Under the pieces are notes generated by a model, which was not told the origin of the DNA, made no database searches, and saw only the letters and a program-made list of their open reading frames with translations. Shown here piece after piece: positions 1 to 5,787 of a DNA stretch of 9,757 nucleotides. Location of the stretch: NCBI GenBank assembly GCA_003153875.1, contig PMBY01000305.1, forward strand, positions 8,571 to 18,327, in the 5' to 3' direction. How positions within the stretch are numbered: the first letter of the stretch is position 1; each line of letters begins with the position of its first letter. The stretch comes from Myxococcales bacterium. Its GTDB lineage: Bacteria; Myxococcota; Polyangia; Fen-1088. Both the position numbers and the translations under genes were made by a program.

Positions 1-300
1 TCGGGGGAGACGAAATCCAGCCCGGAGGCTGTTGCCAGCGCCAGGGAACACTTCAACCAAGGCAACCGCCACCATGAACTCGGCCACTATCAGGAGGCCC
101 TGAACGAGTTCGAAGCCGCCTATATGGCCGTGCCTGATCCGGTGTTCCTCTTCAACATCGCCCAGTGCCATCGCAAGATGGGCCATGACAAGGAGGCGGT
201 TGACTTCTACAAGAGCTATCTGCGTAATGCCCCCAATGCGCCCAACCGGGCCGACGTGCAGAAGCGAATTCAGGAGCTAGAGGGCGGTCGACGCAACTGA
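1..300 (+). CDS. TPR-repeat protein, C-terminal fragment (5' end outside window)
   Basis: Frame 1 is open from the first base to a TGA at 298-300 and gives 99 residues; the start lies left of the window. The fragment is helical and carries about two tetratricopeptide repeats, roughly residues 13-46 and 48-80. The first has the TPR spacing of small and aromatic residues (ELGHYQEALNEFEAAY); the second contains FNIAQCHRKMGHDKEAVDFY. The end is polar and charged (IQELEGGRRN). TPRs are protein-protein interaction scaffolds; short TPR proteins that end this way are common in myxobacteria, often as secreted or envelope proteins, but the N-terminus that would show a signal peptide is missing. No partner or pathway can be named. 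The gene converges on the lipoprotein gene at 384-1988, with a terminator between them. Confidence 0.8.
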   Translation, partial: SGETKSSPEAVASAREHFNQGNRHHELGHYQEALNEFEAAYMAVPDPVFLFNIAQCHRKMGHDKEAVDFYKSYLRNAPNAPNRADVQKRIQELEGGRRN

Positions 301-318
301 GCCCACGAGGCTCCCACA

Positions 319-351
319 AAGAAAAGGCGATCCCGTCGGGGATCGCCCTTT
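319..351. terminator. Bidirectional Rho-independent terminator
   Basis: A perfect 9-bp GC-rich stem, GGCGATCCC (326-334) and GGGATCGCC (339-347), closes a 4-nt GTCG loop. On the plus strand it is preceded by AAAA and followed by CTTT, so it can serve the TPR gene ending at 300. Read on the minus strand the stem is followed by TTTTCTTTG, a better U-tract, so it probably also ends the lipoprotein gene whose stop is at 384. The position between two convergent genes fits a shared terminator. Confidence 0.8.
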
Positions 352-383
352 GGGGTTCCAATATGTGTCAGTCGAAAGCGGCT

Positions 384-1988
384 CTAGTGGCCCAGACAGT
401 CGGAGCCACTAGGGCCGGGCCCCACGTTGTTGGACAGATTGCCTGCGTTCGTTGGGTCACTCTCGTTGAATGCGTACGTGATGCCAGCATTGAGCGTCAC
501 CGTGGCCTGGGGCGTGACGGCAGGATCAGCGCAGTCCAGGTAGATGCCGTAGCCCTTGCTGTACGTGAAGGAAGAGTGGTCCACTACGATGGTGGCGGCG
601 GAATTGCCGTTCTCGAGAATGAGGTTGCCCCCGCCCAGGCCATCGCTGCCAGCATAGGAGATGTCGGCATAGCTGATCTGTACCGAGCCGTTCCTCCACA
701 CCTCGATGCCGACCCAGTCGCCCAGATCCGGCGAGGCCGCGAGTGACGTGACCGCTACGCGCTTGCCAGCGCCGGAAGAGCCCGCAATCACCAGACCGGC
801 GGGGCCGCTGTAGCCAACGCTGAACTCCAAGGGCGGATTTGCGGCGGCGAACATGAGTGTCATGCCCGCGCTGATGGTCAAAATCGGGTTGCCCGGACCG
901 TCGATCAACAGGTTGTCGGTGACCGCGATGCCCGTTCCCGGATCGTTCCAAGACGTCGTCGAGCTGATTGTCCCACCCGCGATCTCGATCAGGGCGCCTC
1001 CGTTGAAGGTGTTGTTCGCACCGATACCCGCAAACGAGGGGGCCTGCACCGAGATGGCATACTTGTTGTCCGGGATATCGCTGAAGGTCGAGTTCGTGAT
1101 GACGAAGTTCGAGTCCGGATCCCACTCCAAGATGCCATCGGAGTCCGGGCCCACTTGGGCGATCGTGACGTGATCGATGGTCACGGCGTTGGGCGGCACG
1201 CCGTCGCCGATTATGCAGGCACTGCGATCCGCGCCACAAGAGTTCACCCTGGCGTACGCGATCTTGGTCCCAGTCGTGGTGCCATCGAACAGGCGGATGG
1301 CTCCCCAGTCCCCCGGCAACGGCGGGGACGCGGCCGAGGTGAAGGTGATTGGGTCTTGCGCGGTTCCGACCGCGACCAGCGTGCCAATGTCGGCGTTGCC
1401 GACCGAAATTCCAACGCTGTCCTCGAATTTCAACGTGACACCCGGAGCGATGGTCAGGACGGCGCCCTCATTGACCTGGATGTAGTCCCTGATGATGTAC
1501 GGGCTGCACGCCTTGGTCAGCGTCAGGTCGGAGAGAACGCTGCCGCCTTGGAACCCACAAGCAATCGGCGACGAATCCGTCGCAGCGCCTGAGTCGTCAG
1601 CGGAATCGCCACCATCAGCGGCATCGGCTTGGCCGTCGACAGCCGCATCGACCGCCGTAACCGGGCCAGTGTCTTTCTTCACGGCAGGACCGTCCACGGC
1701 CGCATCGGGCGTGACGACAGATCCGACTTCGTCCGCGCCCGCATCGGGCGTGACGACAGGCCCGACTTCGCCCGCGCCCACATCGGGCGTGCCGACCGAA
1801 CCGTCAGGGAGCACGGCGGGGGCAAGGTCAAGCTTGGAAGCGTTCAGGACATCGGTTTTGACGGACGGGCCGTCATGCGACCCCGGGGCTGCATCACTCT
1901 TGCTGGTGCTGCTACTGCCGCAGCCTACCAGAAGAAGCGGAGCGCCCAAGAGCACGAGGACGAGGAAGCATTGAGTGAGTCGAGTCAT
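384..1988 (-). CDS. Lipoprotein with Asp/Ala-rich linker and duplicated beta-helix-like domain
   Basis: 534 residues. The ATG at 1988 is chosen because AAGGAA lies 5 nt upstream and it opens directly on a lipoprotein signal peptide (MTRLTQCFLVLVLLGAPLLL) with lipobox L-V-G-C, lipidated at Cys23. An upstream in-frame ATG at 2039 would only add 17 polar residues before the signal. Residues 24-145 are a low-complexity Asp/Ala/Val/Pro linker with a 13-residue tandem repeat (VTPDAGADEVGSV type). From about residue 149 to the end is beta-rich sequence typical of right-handed parallel beta-helix surface proteins. Two related modules can be seen: PITFTSAASPPLPGDWGAI near 213-231 and VAVTSLAASPDLGDWVGIEV near 411-430, each preceded by a leader ending in LTI..G.TL.F. 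Gly at +2 after the lipid-anchor Cys argues against inner-membrane retention. It is likely displayed on the outer membrane. No catalytic motif is recognised and its role is unknown. Confidence 0.8.
   Translation of the reverse strand: MTRLTQCFLVLVLLGAPLLLVGCGSSSTSKSDAAPGSHDGPSVKTDVLNASKLDLAPAVLPDGSVGTPDVGAGEVGPVVTPDAGADEVGSVVTPDAAVDGPAVKKDTGPVTAVDAAVDGQADAADGGDSADDSGAATDSSPIACGFQGGSVLSDLTLTKACSPYIIRDYIQVNEGAVLTIAPGVTLKFEDSVGISVGNADIGTLVAVGTAQDPITFTSAASPPLPGDWGAIRLFDGTTTGTKIAYARVNSCGADRSACIIGDGVPPNAVTIDHVTIAQVGPDSDGILEWDPDSNFVITNSTFSDIPDNKYAISVQAPSFAGIGANNTFNGGALIEIAGGTISSTTSWNDPGTGIAVTDNLLIDGPGNPILTISAGMTLMFAAANPPLEFSVGYSGPAGLVIAGSSGAGKRVAVTSLAASPDLGDWVGIEVWRNGSVQISYADISYAGSDGLGGGNLILENGNSAATIVVDHSSFTYSKGYGIYLDCADPAVTPQATVTLNAGITYAFNESDPTNAGNLSNNVGPGPSGSDCLGH
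1701..1797 (-). repeat. 39-bp tandem repeat in the lipoprotein linker
   Basis: Two full 39-bp copies (1701-1739 and 1740-1778) and a partial third (1779-1797) start with the shared core CGCATCGGGCGTGACGACAG or a close variant. They encode the 13-residue Asp/Val/Pro units of the lipoprotein's low-complexity linker. The period is a multiple of three, so copy-number changes keep the frame. Confidence 0.85.
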
Positions 1989-1993
1989 TTCTG

Positions 1994-1999
1994 TTCCTT
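1994..1999 (-). promoter_or_regulatory. Ribosome binding site of the lipoprotein gene
   Basis: The minus strand reads AAGGAA, 5 nt before the ATG at 1988. It supports that start over the upstream in-frame ATG at 2039. Confidence 0.7.
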
Positions 2000-2115
2000 T
2001 CTGCCCGTCGGTGGGAGGCCGAGATACGCGGGAGGGCAAACATTCTACACCTCCATGGAATCTTCGCTAGAAACCAGGCGGATGGGGGTCGGTTGGACCA
2101 TTCGCAGTTCGTCCA

Positions 2116-3477
2116 TCACGTTGTCGTGCGCGCAACCGAGAATGTTCCGGGTCGCAGGATCCACGCCAGCAGCGCGATGGCCACCACGGCCAAGCCCGTG
2201 GCCAGACCCCACCACAGGCCAGCCAACGATTGGCCGTGGCGCAAGCCCATGAGCCAGCCCAGGGGCAGGGCCAGAAGGTAGTAGCCCACAAAGGTGGCCA
2301 CGGCTGCCGGACGGGTGCGGCCCAGACCACGCAGGATTCCACTGGCCACCACCTGAGTCCCGTCGAGCATCTGGAATCCCGCGGCGATGGGCAGGATGGA
2401 AGCGGCCGCCGCGGTCACCTGCGGATCGGCGCCGTAGAGCGCGGGCAGGCGCCAGCGCAAGAAGTAGAAAGTGAGTGCGAAAAGGCTCATCACGCCGGCA
2501 CCCAGGGCCAGGGCCAGAAGGGCGCTGCGACGGGCCGCGCGCAGGTCGCCCGCCCCCACCAGGTTGCCCACGCGCACGCTGGCCGCCATGGAGATACCAA
2601 GCGGGAACATGAAGCTGAACGAGGCCAGATTGAGCACGATGGTGTGCGCCCCAAGAGGCACTAGGCCCAGGCGGCCTGCCAGCAGCGTCGTCAACTGGAA
2701 CGCCCACACCTCGAGGCCGAACTGCAGTCCAATGGGCAACCCGAGTCGCAGGATGTGTCCCATGGGCGCCGGAGCCAGAACCTCACGGCCCCAGGGAATC
2801 CACGCGGCTCGGTGCAGCCCCCAGGCAAAGGTCACCGCAAGCAACAGACCCGCCATCATCAAACGCGCGACCGCGCCTCCTAGCCCCGCGCCCAGCACAC
2901 CGAGCGCCGGCAAACCAGCGCCCCCGAACACCAGCCACCAGGTCACCACTAGGTTGATGAGGTTCACCGCCACTGTGACCCAGAAGGCCGGCGCCACCAG
3001 CCCGCGGCCGGCCAGGTATTGCCGGTTCACAGTGAAGAGCAGCAGCCCGAACGCCGTGGGGGCTTGCACCGCCACGAAGCGAGCCCCATCCGCCACCAGC
3101 TTCGGATCCTGTCCGGCCAGCCGTAGCACCGGGGCGGTGAACAGCCAGGCCACACCGACGATGGCGCCAAGAAGCAGCGACAGGATAATGCTGCGTTGGA
3201 AGGTCAGGGCCACGCCCCGCGTGTCGCCCGCGCCGTAGCCTTGGCTGATGATGGGATCAGCGCCCAGCACCACGCCCATCGCCGCCAACCCGGTGCCGTG
3301 GGTCCAGGCGTTGCCCAGTGATACCGCCGCCAGCACGCCCGTGCCGGCGCGGCCGGCAATGGCTGCCTCGACCACGCCCAGGGTCATCATGCCCACCTGC
3401 GCGGCAACGAACGGCGCTGCCAACCCGCCCAGAGTGCGGATCTCACGGGCAAGCGAAGGGGCAGGGGGCGAATTCAC
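2116..3477 (-). CDS. MATE family multidrug efflux transporter, NorM-type
   Basis: Inner-membrane antiporter exporting cationic drugs or metabolites in exchange for Na+ or H+. From the GTG at 3477 it has 453 residues, normal for the family, with about 12 hydrophobic helices in two homologous halves. Family signatures are GADPIISQGYGAGD (about residues 72-85) and its C-lobe counterpart PLGISMAASVRVGNLVGAGD (292-311). The acidic residues matching NorM Glu255 and Asp371 are present: Glu256 in QFGLEVWAF and Asp372 in QMLDGTQVVASG. The frame stays open upstream to an ATG at 3561, but that extension is the antisense-free reading of a serine tRNA ([10 protein letters not shown]...), so it is rejected. 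The GTG lies 5 nt after the tRNA 3' end and has no Shine-Dalgarno. The gene may be co-transcribed with the two tRNAs. Substrate cannot be told from sequence. Confidence 0.88.
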   Translation of the reverse strand: MNSPPAPSLAREIRTLGGLAAPFVAAQVGMMTLGVVEAAIAGRAGTGVLAAVSLGNAWTHGTGLAAMGVVLGADPIISQGYGAGDTRGVALTFQRSIILSLLLGAIVGVAWLFTAPVLRLAGQDPKLVADGARFVAVQAPTAFGLLLFTVNRQYLAGRGLVAPAFWVTVAVNLINLVVTWWLVFGGAGLPALGVLGAGLGGAVARLMMAGLLLAVTFAWGLHRAAWIPWGREVLAPAPMGHILRLGLPIGLQFGLEVWAFQLTTLLAGRLGLVPLGAHTIVLNLASFSFMFPLGISMAASVRVGNLVGAGDLRAARRSALLALALGAGVMSLFALTFYFLRWRLPALYGADPQVTAAAASILPIAAGFQMLDGTQVVASGILRGLGRTRPAAVATFVGYYLLALPLGWLMGLRHGQSLAGLWWGLATGLAVVAIALLAWILRPGTFSVARTTT

Positions 3478-3482
3478 TGCGG

Positions 3483-3567
3483 AGGAGAGAGAGGGATTCG
3501 AACCCTCGGTACCTTGCGGTACACATGATTTCCAATCATGCACCTTCGGCCACTCGGTCATCTCTCC
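3483..3567 (-). tRNA. tRNA-Ser (anticodon GGA)
   Basis: Class II tRNA of 85 nt including the discriminator. Acceptor GGAGAGA (3567-3561) pairs with TCTCTCC (3490-3484). The anticodon stem CATGA/TCATG closes the loop TTGGAAA, with anticodon GGA at 3533-3531, reading UCC and UCU. The long variable arm GTACC-GCAA-GGTAC marks it as serine. The T-arm is GAGGG-TTCGAAT-CCCTC. No CCA is encoded; the bases after the acceptor are T-C-C-G, so position 73 would be U. It lies 28 nt downstream of the second tRNA-Ser. Confidence 0.95.
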
Positions 3568-3595
3568 GGGGGAGCGACAGATATTCGGTTTTCGG

Positions 3596-3680
3596 AGGAG
3601 AGAGTGGGAGTCGAACCCACGGTACCTTTCGGTACACCTGATTTCGAATCAGGCGCCTTCGACCACTCGGCCATCTCTCC
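3596..3680 (-). tRNA. tRNA-Ser (anticodon CGA)
   Basis: Class II tRNA of 85 nt including the discriminator. Acceptor GGAGAGA (3680-3674) pairs with TCTCTCC (3603-3597). The anticodon stem CCTGA/TCAGG closes the loop TTCGAAA, with anticodon CGA at 3646-3644, reading UCG, a codon that suits a GC-rich genome. The variable arm is GTACC-GAAA-GGTAC and the T-arm GTGGG-TTCGACT-CCCAC. As in its neighbour, no CCA is encoded and the following bases are T-C-C-G. The two tRNAs share acceptor, D-arm layout and variable-arm stem, so they probably arose by duplication and are transcribed together. Confidence 0.95.
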
Positions 3681-3695
3681 GGCAGTGATCTTGAT

Positions 3696-3723
3696 GAGTT
3701 AGCAGTGTTCCTTTCGTTTTCAG
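3696..3723 (-). promoter_or_regulatory. Candidate promoter of the tRNA-Ser pair
   Basis: On the minus strand CTGAAA (3723-3718) and TAACTC (3701-3696) are separated by 16 nt and sit where a promoter for the tRNA at 3680 is expected, giving a leader of about 10 nt. Both hexamers are only partial matches to the sigma-70 consensus. Confidence 0.35.
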
Positions 3724-3828
3724 CGACCAGCCTTGGGGCCTTGGATGCGGCATCGGGCCTTCGGGAGGCCAACATATGCCGCGATTACTGGCCATGGGTC
3801 AAGCTGAAGTCAACTGGCGGGGCAGGTG

Positions 3829-3889
3829 CACCGGGACAGGAAAACTGCAGGCGAGCCAGCCGCCTTGGTTGACCAGGCTCATCCCGGTG
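3829..3889. repeat. Long imperfect inverted repeat, possible structured RNA or regulatory site
   Basis: Three nested arm pairs can be seen: CACCGGGA (3829-3836) with TCCCGGTG (3882-3889), GAGCC (3853-3857) with GGCTC (3876-3880), and TGGT (3866-3869) with ACCA (3872-3875). The right arms follow each other almost without a break, while the left arms are separated by 16 and 8 unpaired bases. No T-tract follows on either strand, so it is not a standard terminator. It lies about 115 bp upstream of the gene at 4005. Confidence 0.4.
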
Positions 3890-3994
3890 GTGCGAAAGTG
3901 ATCGCCGTCACGTCCGTCCGTGGTTCCTGCCGGATGTGAATAGACACCTCCAGATCCTTCTGCCAGCATGGAGGCATCTCCTAGGCCGTGCAGC

Positions 3995-3998
3995 GAGG
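3995..3998 (+). promoter_or_regulatory. Ribosome binding site of the Cys-rich protein gene
   Basis: GAGG, 6 nt before the ATG at 4005. It favours this start over the in-frame ATG at 3936, which would place a polar, basic extension in front of the signal peptide. Confidence 0.55.
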
Positions 3999-4004
3999 TT
4001 ACCC

Positions 4005-4340
4005 ATGAATAGGCAGTGTCTGGCTTTGGCCCTTCTCTTGAGCGTTGGTCTTGCACGGGCAGCCCGCGCCGACGTGGCTCCCCTTCCCCCCGAGGTTGAT
4101 GCCTGTTACTCTCTCACCGTTGGCAGCGCCTGCACGTACAACGGTCCGGGCACTTGCCAGAACGCGACTTGCACAATTGGAACGAGCCAGTCCAGCTGTG
4201 TGAAGTGCATTCCGACTGATGCCGGGAAGGATTCCGGCTGCTCGATTGGCGGTCGCTTGGCGCGCACCGTCGGCCCCTGGCTGGCGGCTGGTTTGTTCGC
4301 CGCAGCCATGATGCTCGCGCGGCGCAGGCCCCGCCGCTAG
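4005..4340 (+). CDS. Small secreted Cys-rich protein with MYXO-CTERM-like sorting tail
   Basis: 111 residues. The start at 4005 gives a clean signal peptide (MNRQCLALALLLSVGLARA) with a likely cut after the ARA at residues 20-22, before Asp23. The mature part is a compact Cys-rich module with Cys at 34, 43, 51, 56, 65 and 68, spaced as in small disulfide-bonded secreted domains. The C-terminus has the tripartite look of MYXO-CTERM surface-anchoring signals: a Ser-Gly-Cys motif (Cys79), a hydrophobic helix (about 89-104) and a terminal basic cluster (RRRPRR). In that family a rhombosortase- or CAAX-like protease is thought to process the protein at the Cys for attachment to the cell surface; family assignment here is inferred from layout. 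It probably forms an operon with the membrane protein gene 28 nt downstream. The ligand or role of the Cys-rich module is unknown. Confidence 0.8.
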   Translation: MNRQCLALALLLSVGLARAARADVAPLPPEVDACYSLTVGSACTYNGPGTCQNATCTIGTSQSSCVKCIPTDAGKDSGCSIGGRLARTVGPWLAAGLFAAAMMLARRRPRR

Positions 4341-4368
4341 GGGGAATTTTCCGCGAGAATCCGACGAG

Positions 4369-4692
4369 ATGGGTGCATGGCTACAGGCCTTCCTCTTCAC
4401 CCAGATCGTCGAGGTGCCCATCTACGTGCGCAGCATGCGCTGCTCGGTCTGGGCGGCGTTCGGAGCGAGCGCGATCACTCACCCAATCGTGTGGTTCGGA
4501 TTCTTCCATCGCGCGGTTCCCGGCAGCTACACCACCAAGATCGTCGCAGCCGAGCTGTTCGCCTGGTTGGCTGAGGCTGCCTACTTCCGCTTTGCATTCA
4601 AGCGCAAACGCGCGTTGTTGTGGGCACTGTGTGCCAACGCCGCCAGCTTCGGCCTCGGGATGCTGTCGCGCCGGCTGTTCGGCGTCCCGTAG
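4369..4692 (+). CDS. Small four-helix membrane protein of unknown function
   Basis: 107 residues starting with ATG at 4369 and ending with TAG at 4690-4692. Four hydrophobic helices are visible, roughly residues 3-20, 27-46, 57-76 and 81-100. Polar residues inside or next to them look conserved in style rather than random: TQIVEVPIYV at 11-20, ITHP at 36-39, AAELFAWLAEAAYF near 59-72, and CANAAS near 87-92. This E-V-P / T-H-P / two-Glu pattern resembles small inner-membrane proteins I have a sense of seeing widely in bacteria, but I cannot name a family or activity. The Shine-Dalgarno is weak (GACGAG directly before ATG). It follows the Cys-rich gene by 28 nt, so co-transcription is likely, and it ends only 4 nt from the stop of the convergent MFS gene. 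Confidence 0.75.
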   Translation: MGAWLQAFLFTQIVEVPIYVRSMRCSVWAAFGASAITHPIVWFGFFHRAVPGSYTTKIVAAELFAWLAEAAYFRFAFKRKRALLWALCANAASFGLGMLSRRLFGVP

Positions 4693-4696
4693 TCAT

Positions 4697-5782
4697 TCAA
4701 TCCCGGGCCAGGCCGTGCCGACTGAGCCGGCGCAGGGCCAGCGCGAGAGCCGCAGCTGAGAGAGCGATGAGCAACACGAACATCCAGCGGCCGAAGAGCT
4801 GCTTTCCTGCGGGAACGAAAGTGGGGAATGCCCCGGCAATCAGCGCCAAGCAGGGCAGGCCAAACGCGGTCGCTGGCCAGCGGGGCATGAGCGCGTACAC
4901 GGCAACCAAGGTTACGGCCATGGTGCTCTGAAAAAGCAGGACTCCAGGCAGGGCCAGAGCCAGCAATCCGCCTGAAAACGCGATGAGCGGCAAGGACAGC
5001 AGGAGCGCCCCAAGGCTCACGCGCAGCCAACCCAGGCGGTCAGCCACCGCGCCGCCCACGAGTTTTCCCAGGAAGCCCGCGGCTGGCAACCCGATCACCA
5101 CCGCCAACCCTCCGGGGCACTGGAAGCAGGCGCCGAAGCCGACAAAGGAACGGACCGCGACCGACGCGAGCAATAGCATCAAGAGGACGAGCCAGGGAAA
5201 AACTGCTGGCCATGTTGGAGCGGCCTTTGACTGGCTCGGCGTGCTCTGTCCCTCGGCAGCGGGCTTGTCCAGCGTGATGAGCGCGATGACCGCAAAGGCC
5301 AGGGCGACGTAGATGGGAAAGGTCGAGCCCCGGCCTGTGCGGCCCATCCACAGGCCCAGGCCAAGACCGAGCGCTCCTGGCGCCACGAACACCCCGGCCG
5401 GCGCGGCCCGCCCTCCGGCAGAACGCAGAACCAACCCACCGGCGCCCAAGTGAAACAGGGCATTGCCCACGCCTGCCGCGATTATGGTTGCCAGAGGGGG
5501 AATTGGCCCAGGGGCCAAGACCAAGGCCGCCATGGCTGCGCCGACGATCATCGATGGTCGCGCCAGGCGCAGCCGATCCACCAGCAGGCCCAGAGGAAAC
5601 TGCAGACCGAAGGCGAGCCAATCGTAGCCGGCCACGGTCCAGAACGCGCCCATGTCTCCCACGGTCGAGCCGTGCGAAGCGCGCACCACGGCAGTCACGC
5701 ACGCGGCATCGACCAGCGCGTGGATAACGCCGTAGACGGCAGGACGAAAACGCGATTGTGCGGACAGGGGCTGAAGCTTCAT
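4697..5782 (-). CDS. MFS-type transporter
   Basis: 361 residues from the ATG at 5782. The same frame has a TTG 33 nt upstream at 5815, which would overlap the radical SAM gene; the ATG is preferred because the protein then begins just before the first helix. It is nearly all hydrophobic helices (about 10-12). MFS motif-A-like loops occur twice: LGLLVDRLRLARPS after a helix near residue 65, and GKLVGGAVADRLGWLRVS in the second half, as expected for two homologous six-helix bundles. A polar linker (DKPAAEGQSTPSQSKAAPTW) separates the halves. It is a single-polypeptide inner-membrane secondary transporter; substrate and direction are not evident. The start lies 5 nt after the stop of the radical SAM gene, so translation is probably coupled, and it may move that enzyme's substrate or product. 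Confidence 0.85.
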   Translation of the reverse strand: MKLQPLSAQSRFRPAVYGVIHALVDAACVTAVVRASHGSTVGDMGAFWTVAGYDWLAFGLQFPLGLLVDRLRLARPSMIVGAAMAALVLAPGPIPPLATIIAAGVGNALFHLGAGGLVLRSAGGRAAPAGVFVAPGALGLGLGLWMGRTGRGSTFPIYVALAFAVIALITLDKPAAEGQSTPSQSKAAPTWPAVFPWLVLLMLLLASVAVRSFVGFGACFQCPGGLAVVIGLPAAGFLGKLVGGAVADRLGWLRVSLGALLLSLPLIAFSGGLLALALPGVLLFQSTMAVTLVAVYALMPRWPATAFGLPCLALIAGAFPTFVPAGKQLFGRWMFVLLIALSAAALALALRRLSRHGLARD

Positions 5783-5787
5783 CGACG

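Larger units (their letters stand above)
3681..4004. other. Intergenic region between tRNA-Ser pair and the Cys-rich protein gene
   Basis: This 324-bp gap lies between divergently oriented units. Short open frames on both strands here lack ribosome sites and recognisable protein character. It holds the candidate tRNA promoter at 3696-3723 (minus), a long imperfect inverted repeat at 3829-3889, and a Shine-Dalgarno (GAGG, 3995-3998) for the gene at 4005. I see no convincing plus-strand sigma-70 promoter. Confidence 0.6.

Noticed and set aside
2042..2047. TAGAAT as a -10 box for the lipoprotein gene (minus strand)
   Set aside because: No acceptable -35 hexamer lies at 16-18 nt, so the promoter is not supported.
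1629..2252. Plus-strand frames opposite the lipoprotein linker
   Set aside because: They arise from the low-complexity GC-rich repeats on the coding strand and have no start signal or family match.
2045..2707. 220-codon minus-strand frame inside the MATE gene
   Set aside because: It overlaps the MATE frame, is Gly/Pro/Arg-rich and has no recognisable domain.
3478..3561. N-terminal extension of the MATE protein beginning with ATG at 3561
   Set aside because: It is translation of the tRNA-Ser(GGA) gene; the peptide [20 protein letters not shown] is a well-known artefact of serine tRNA sequence.
3248..3688. Plus-strand open frames across the two tRNAs and the MATE 5' end
   Set aside because: They are shadows of the tRNAs and the MATE gene on the other strand, with no ribosome site or family resemblance.
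3799..4421. Minus-strand frames over the intergenic gap and Cys-rich gene
   Set aside because: They overlap a well-supported plus-strand gene and show no signal peptide, domain or ribosome site.
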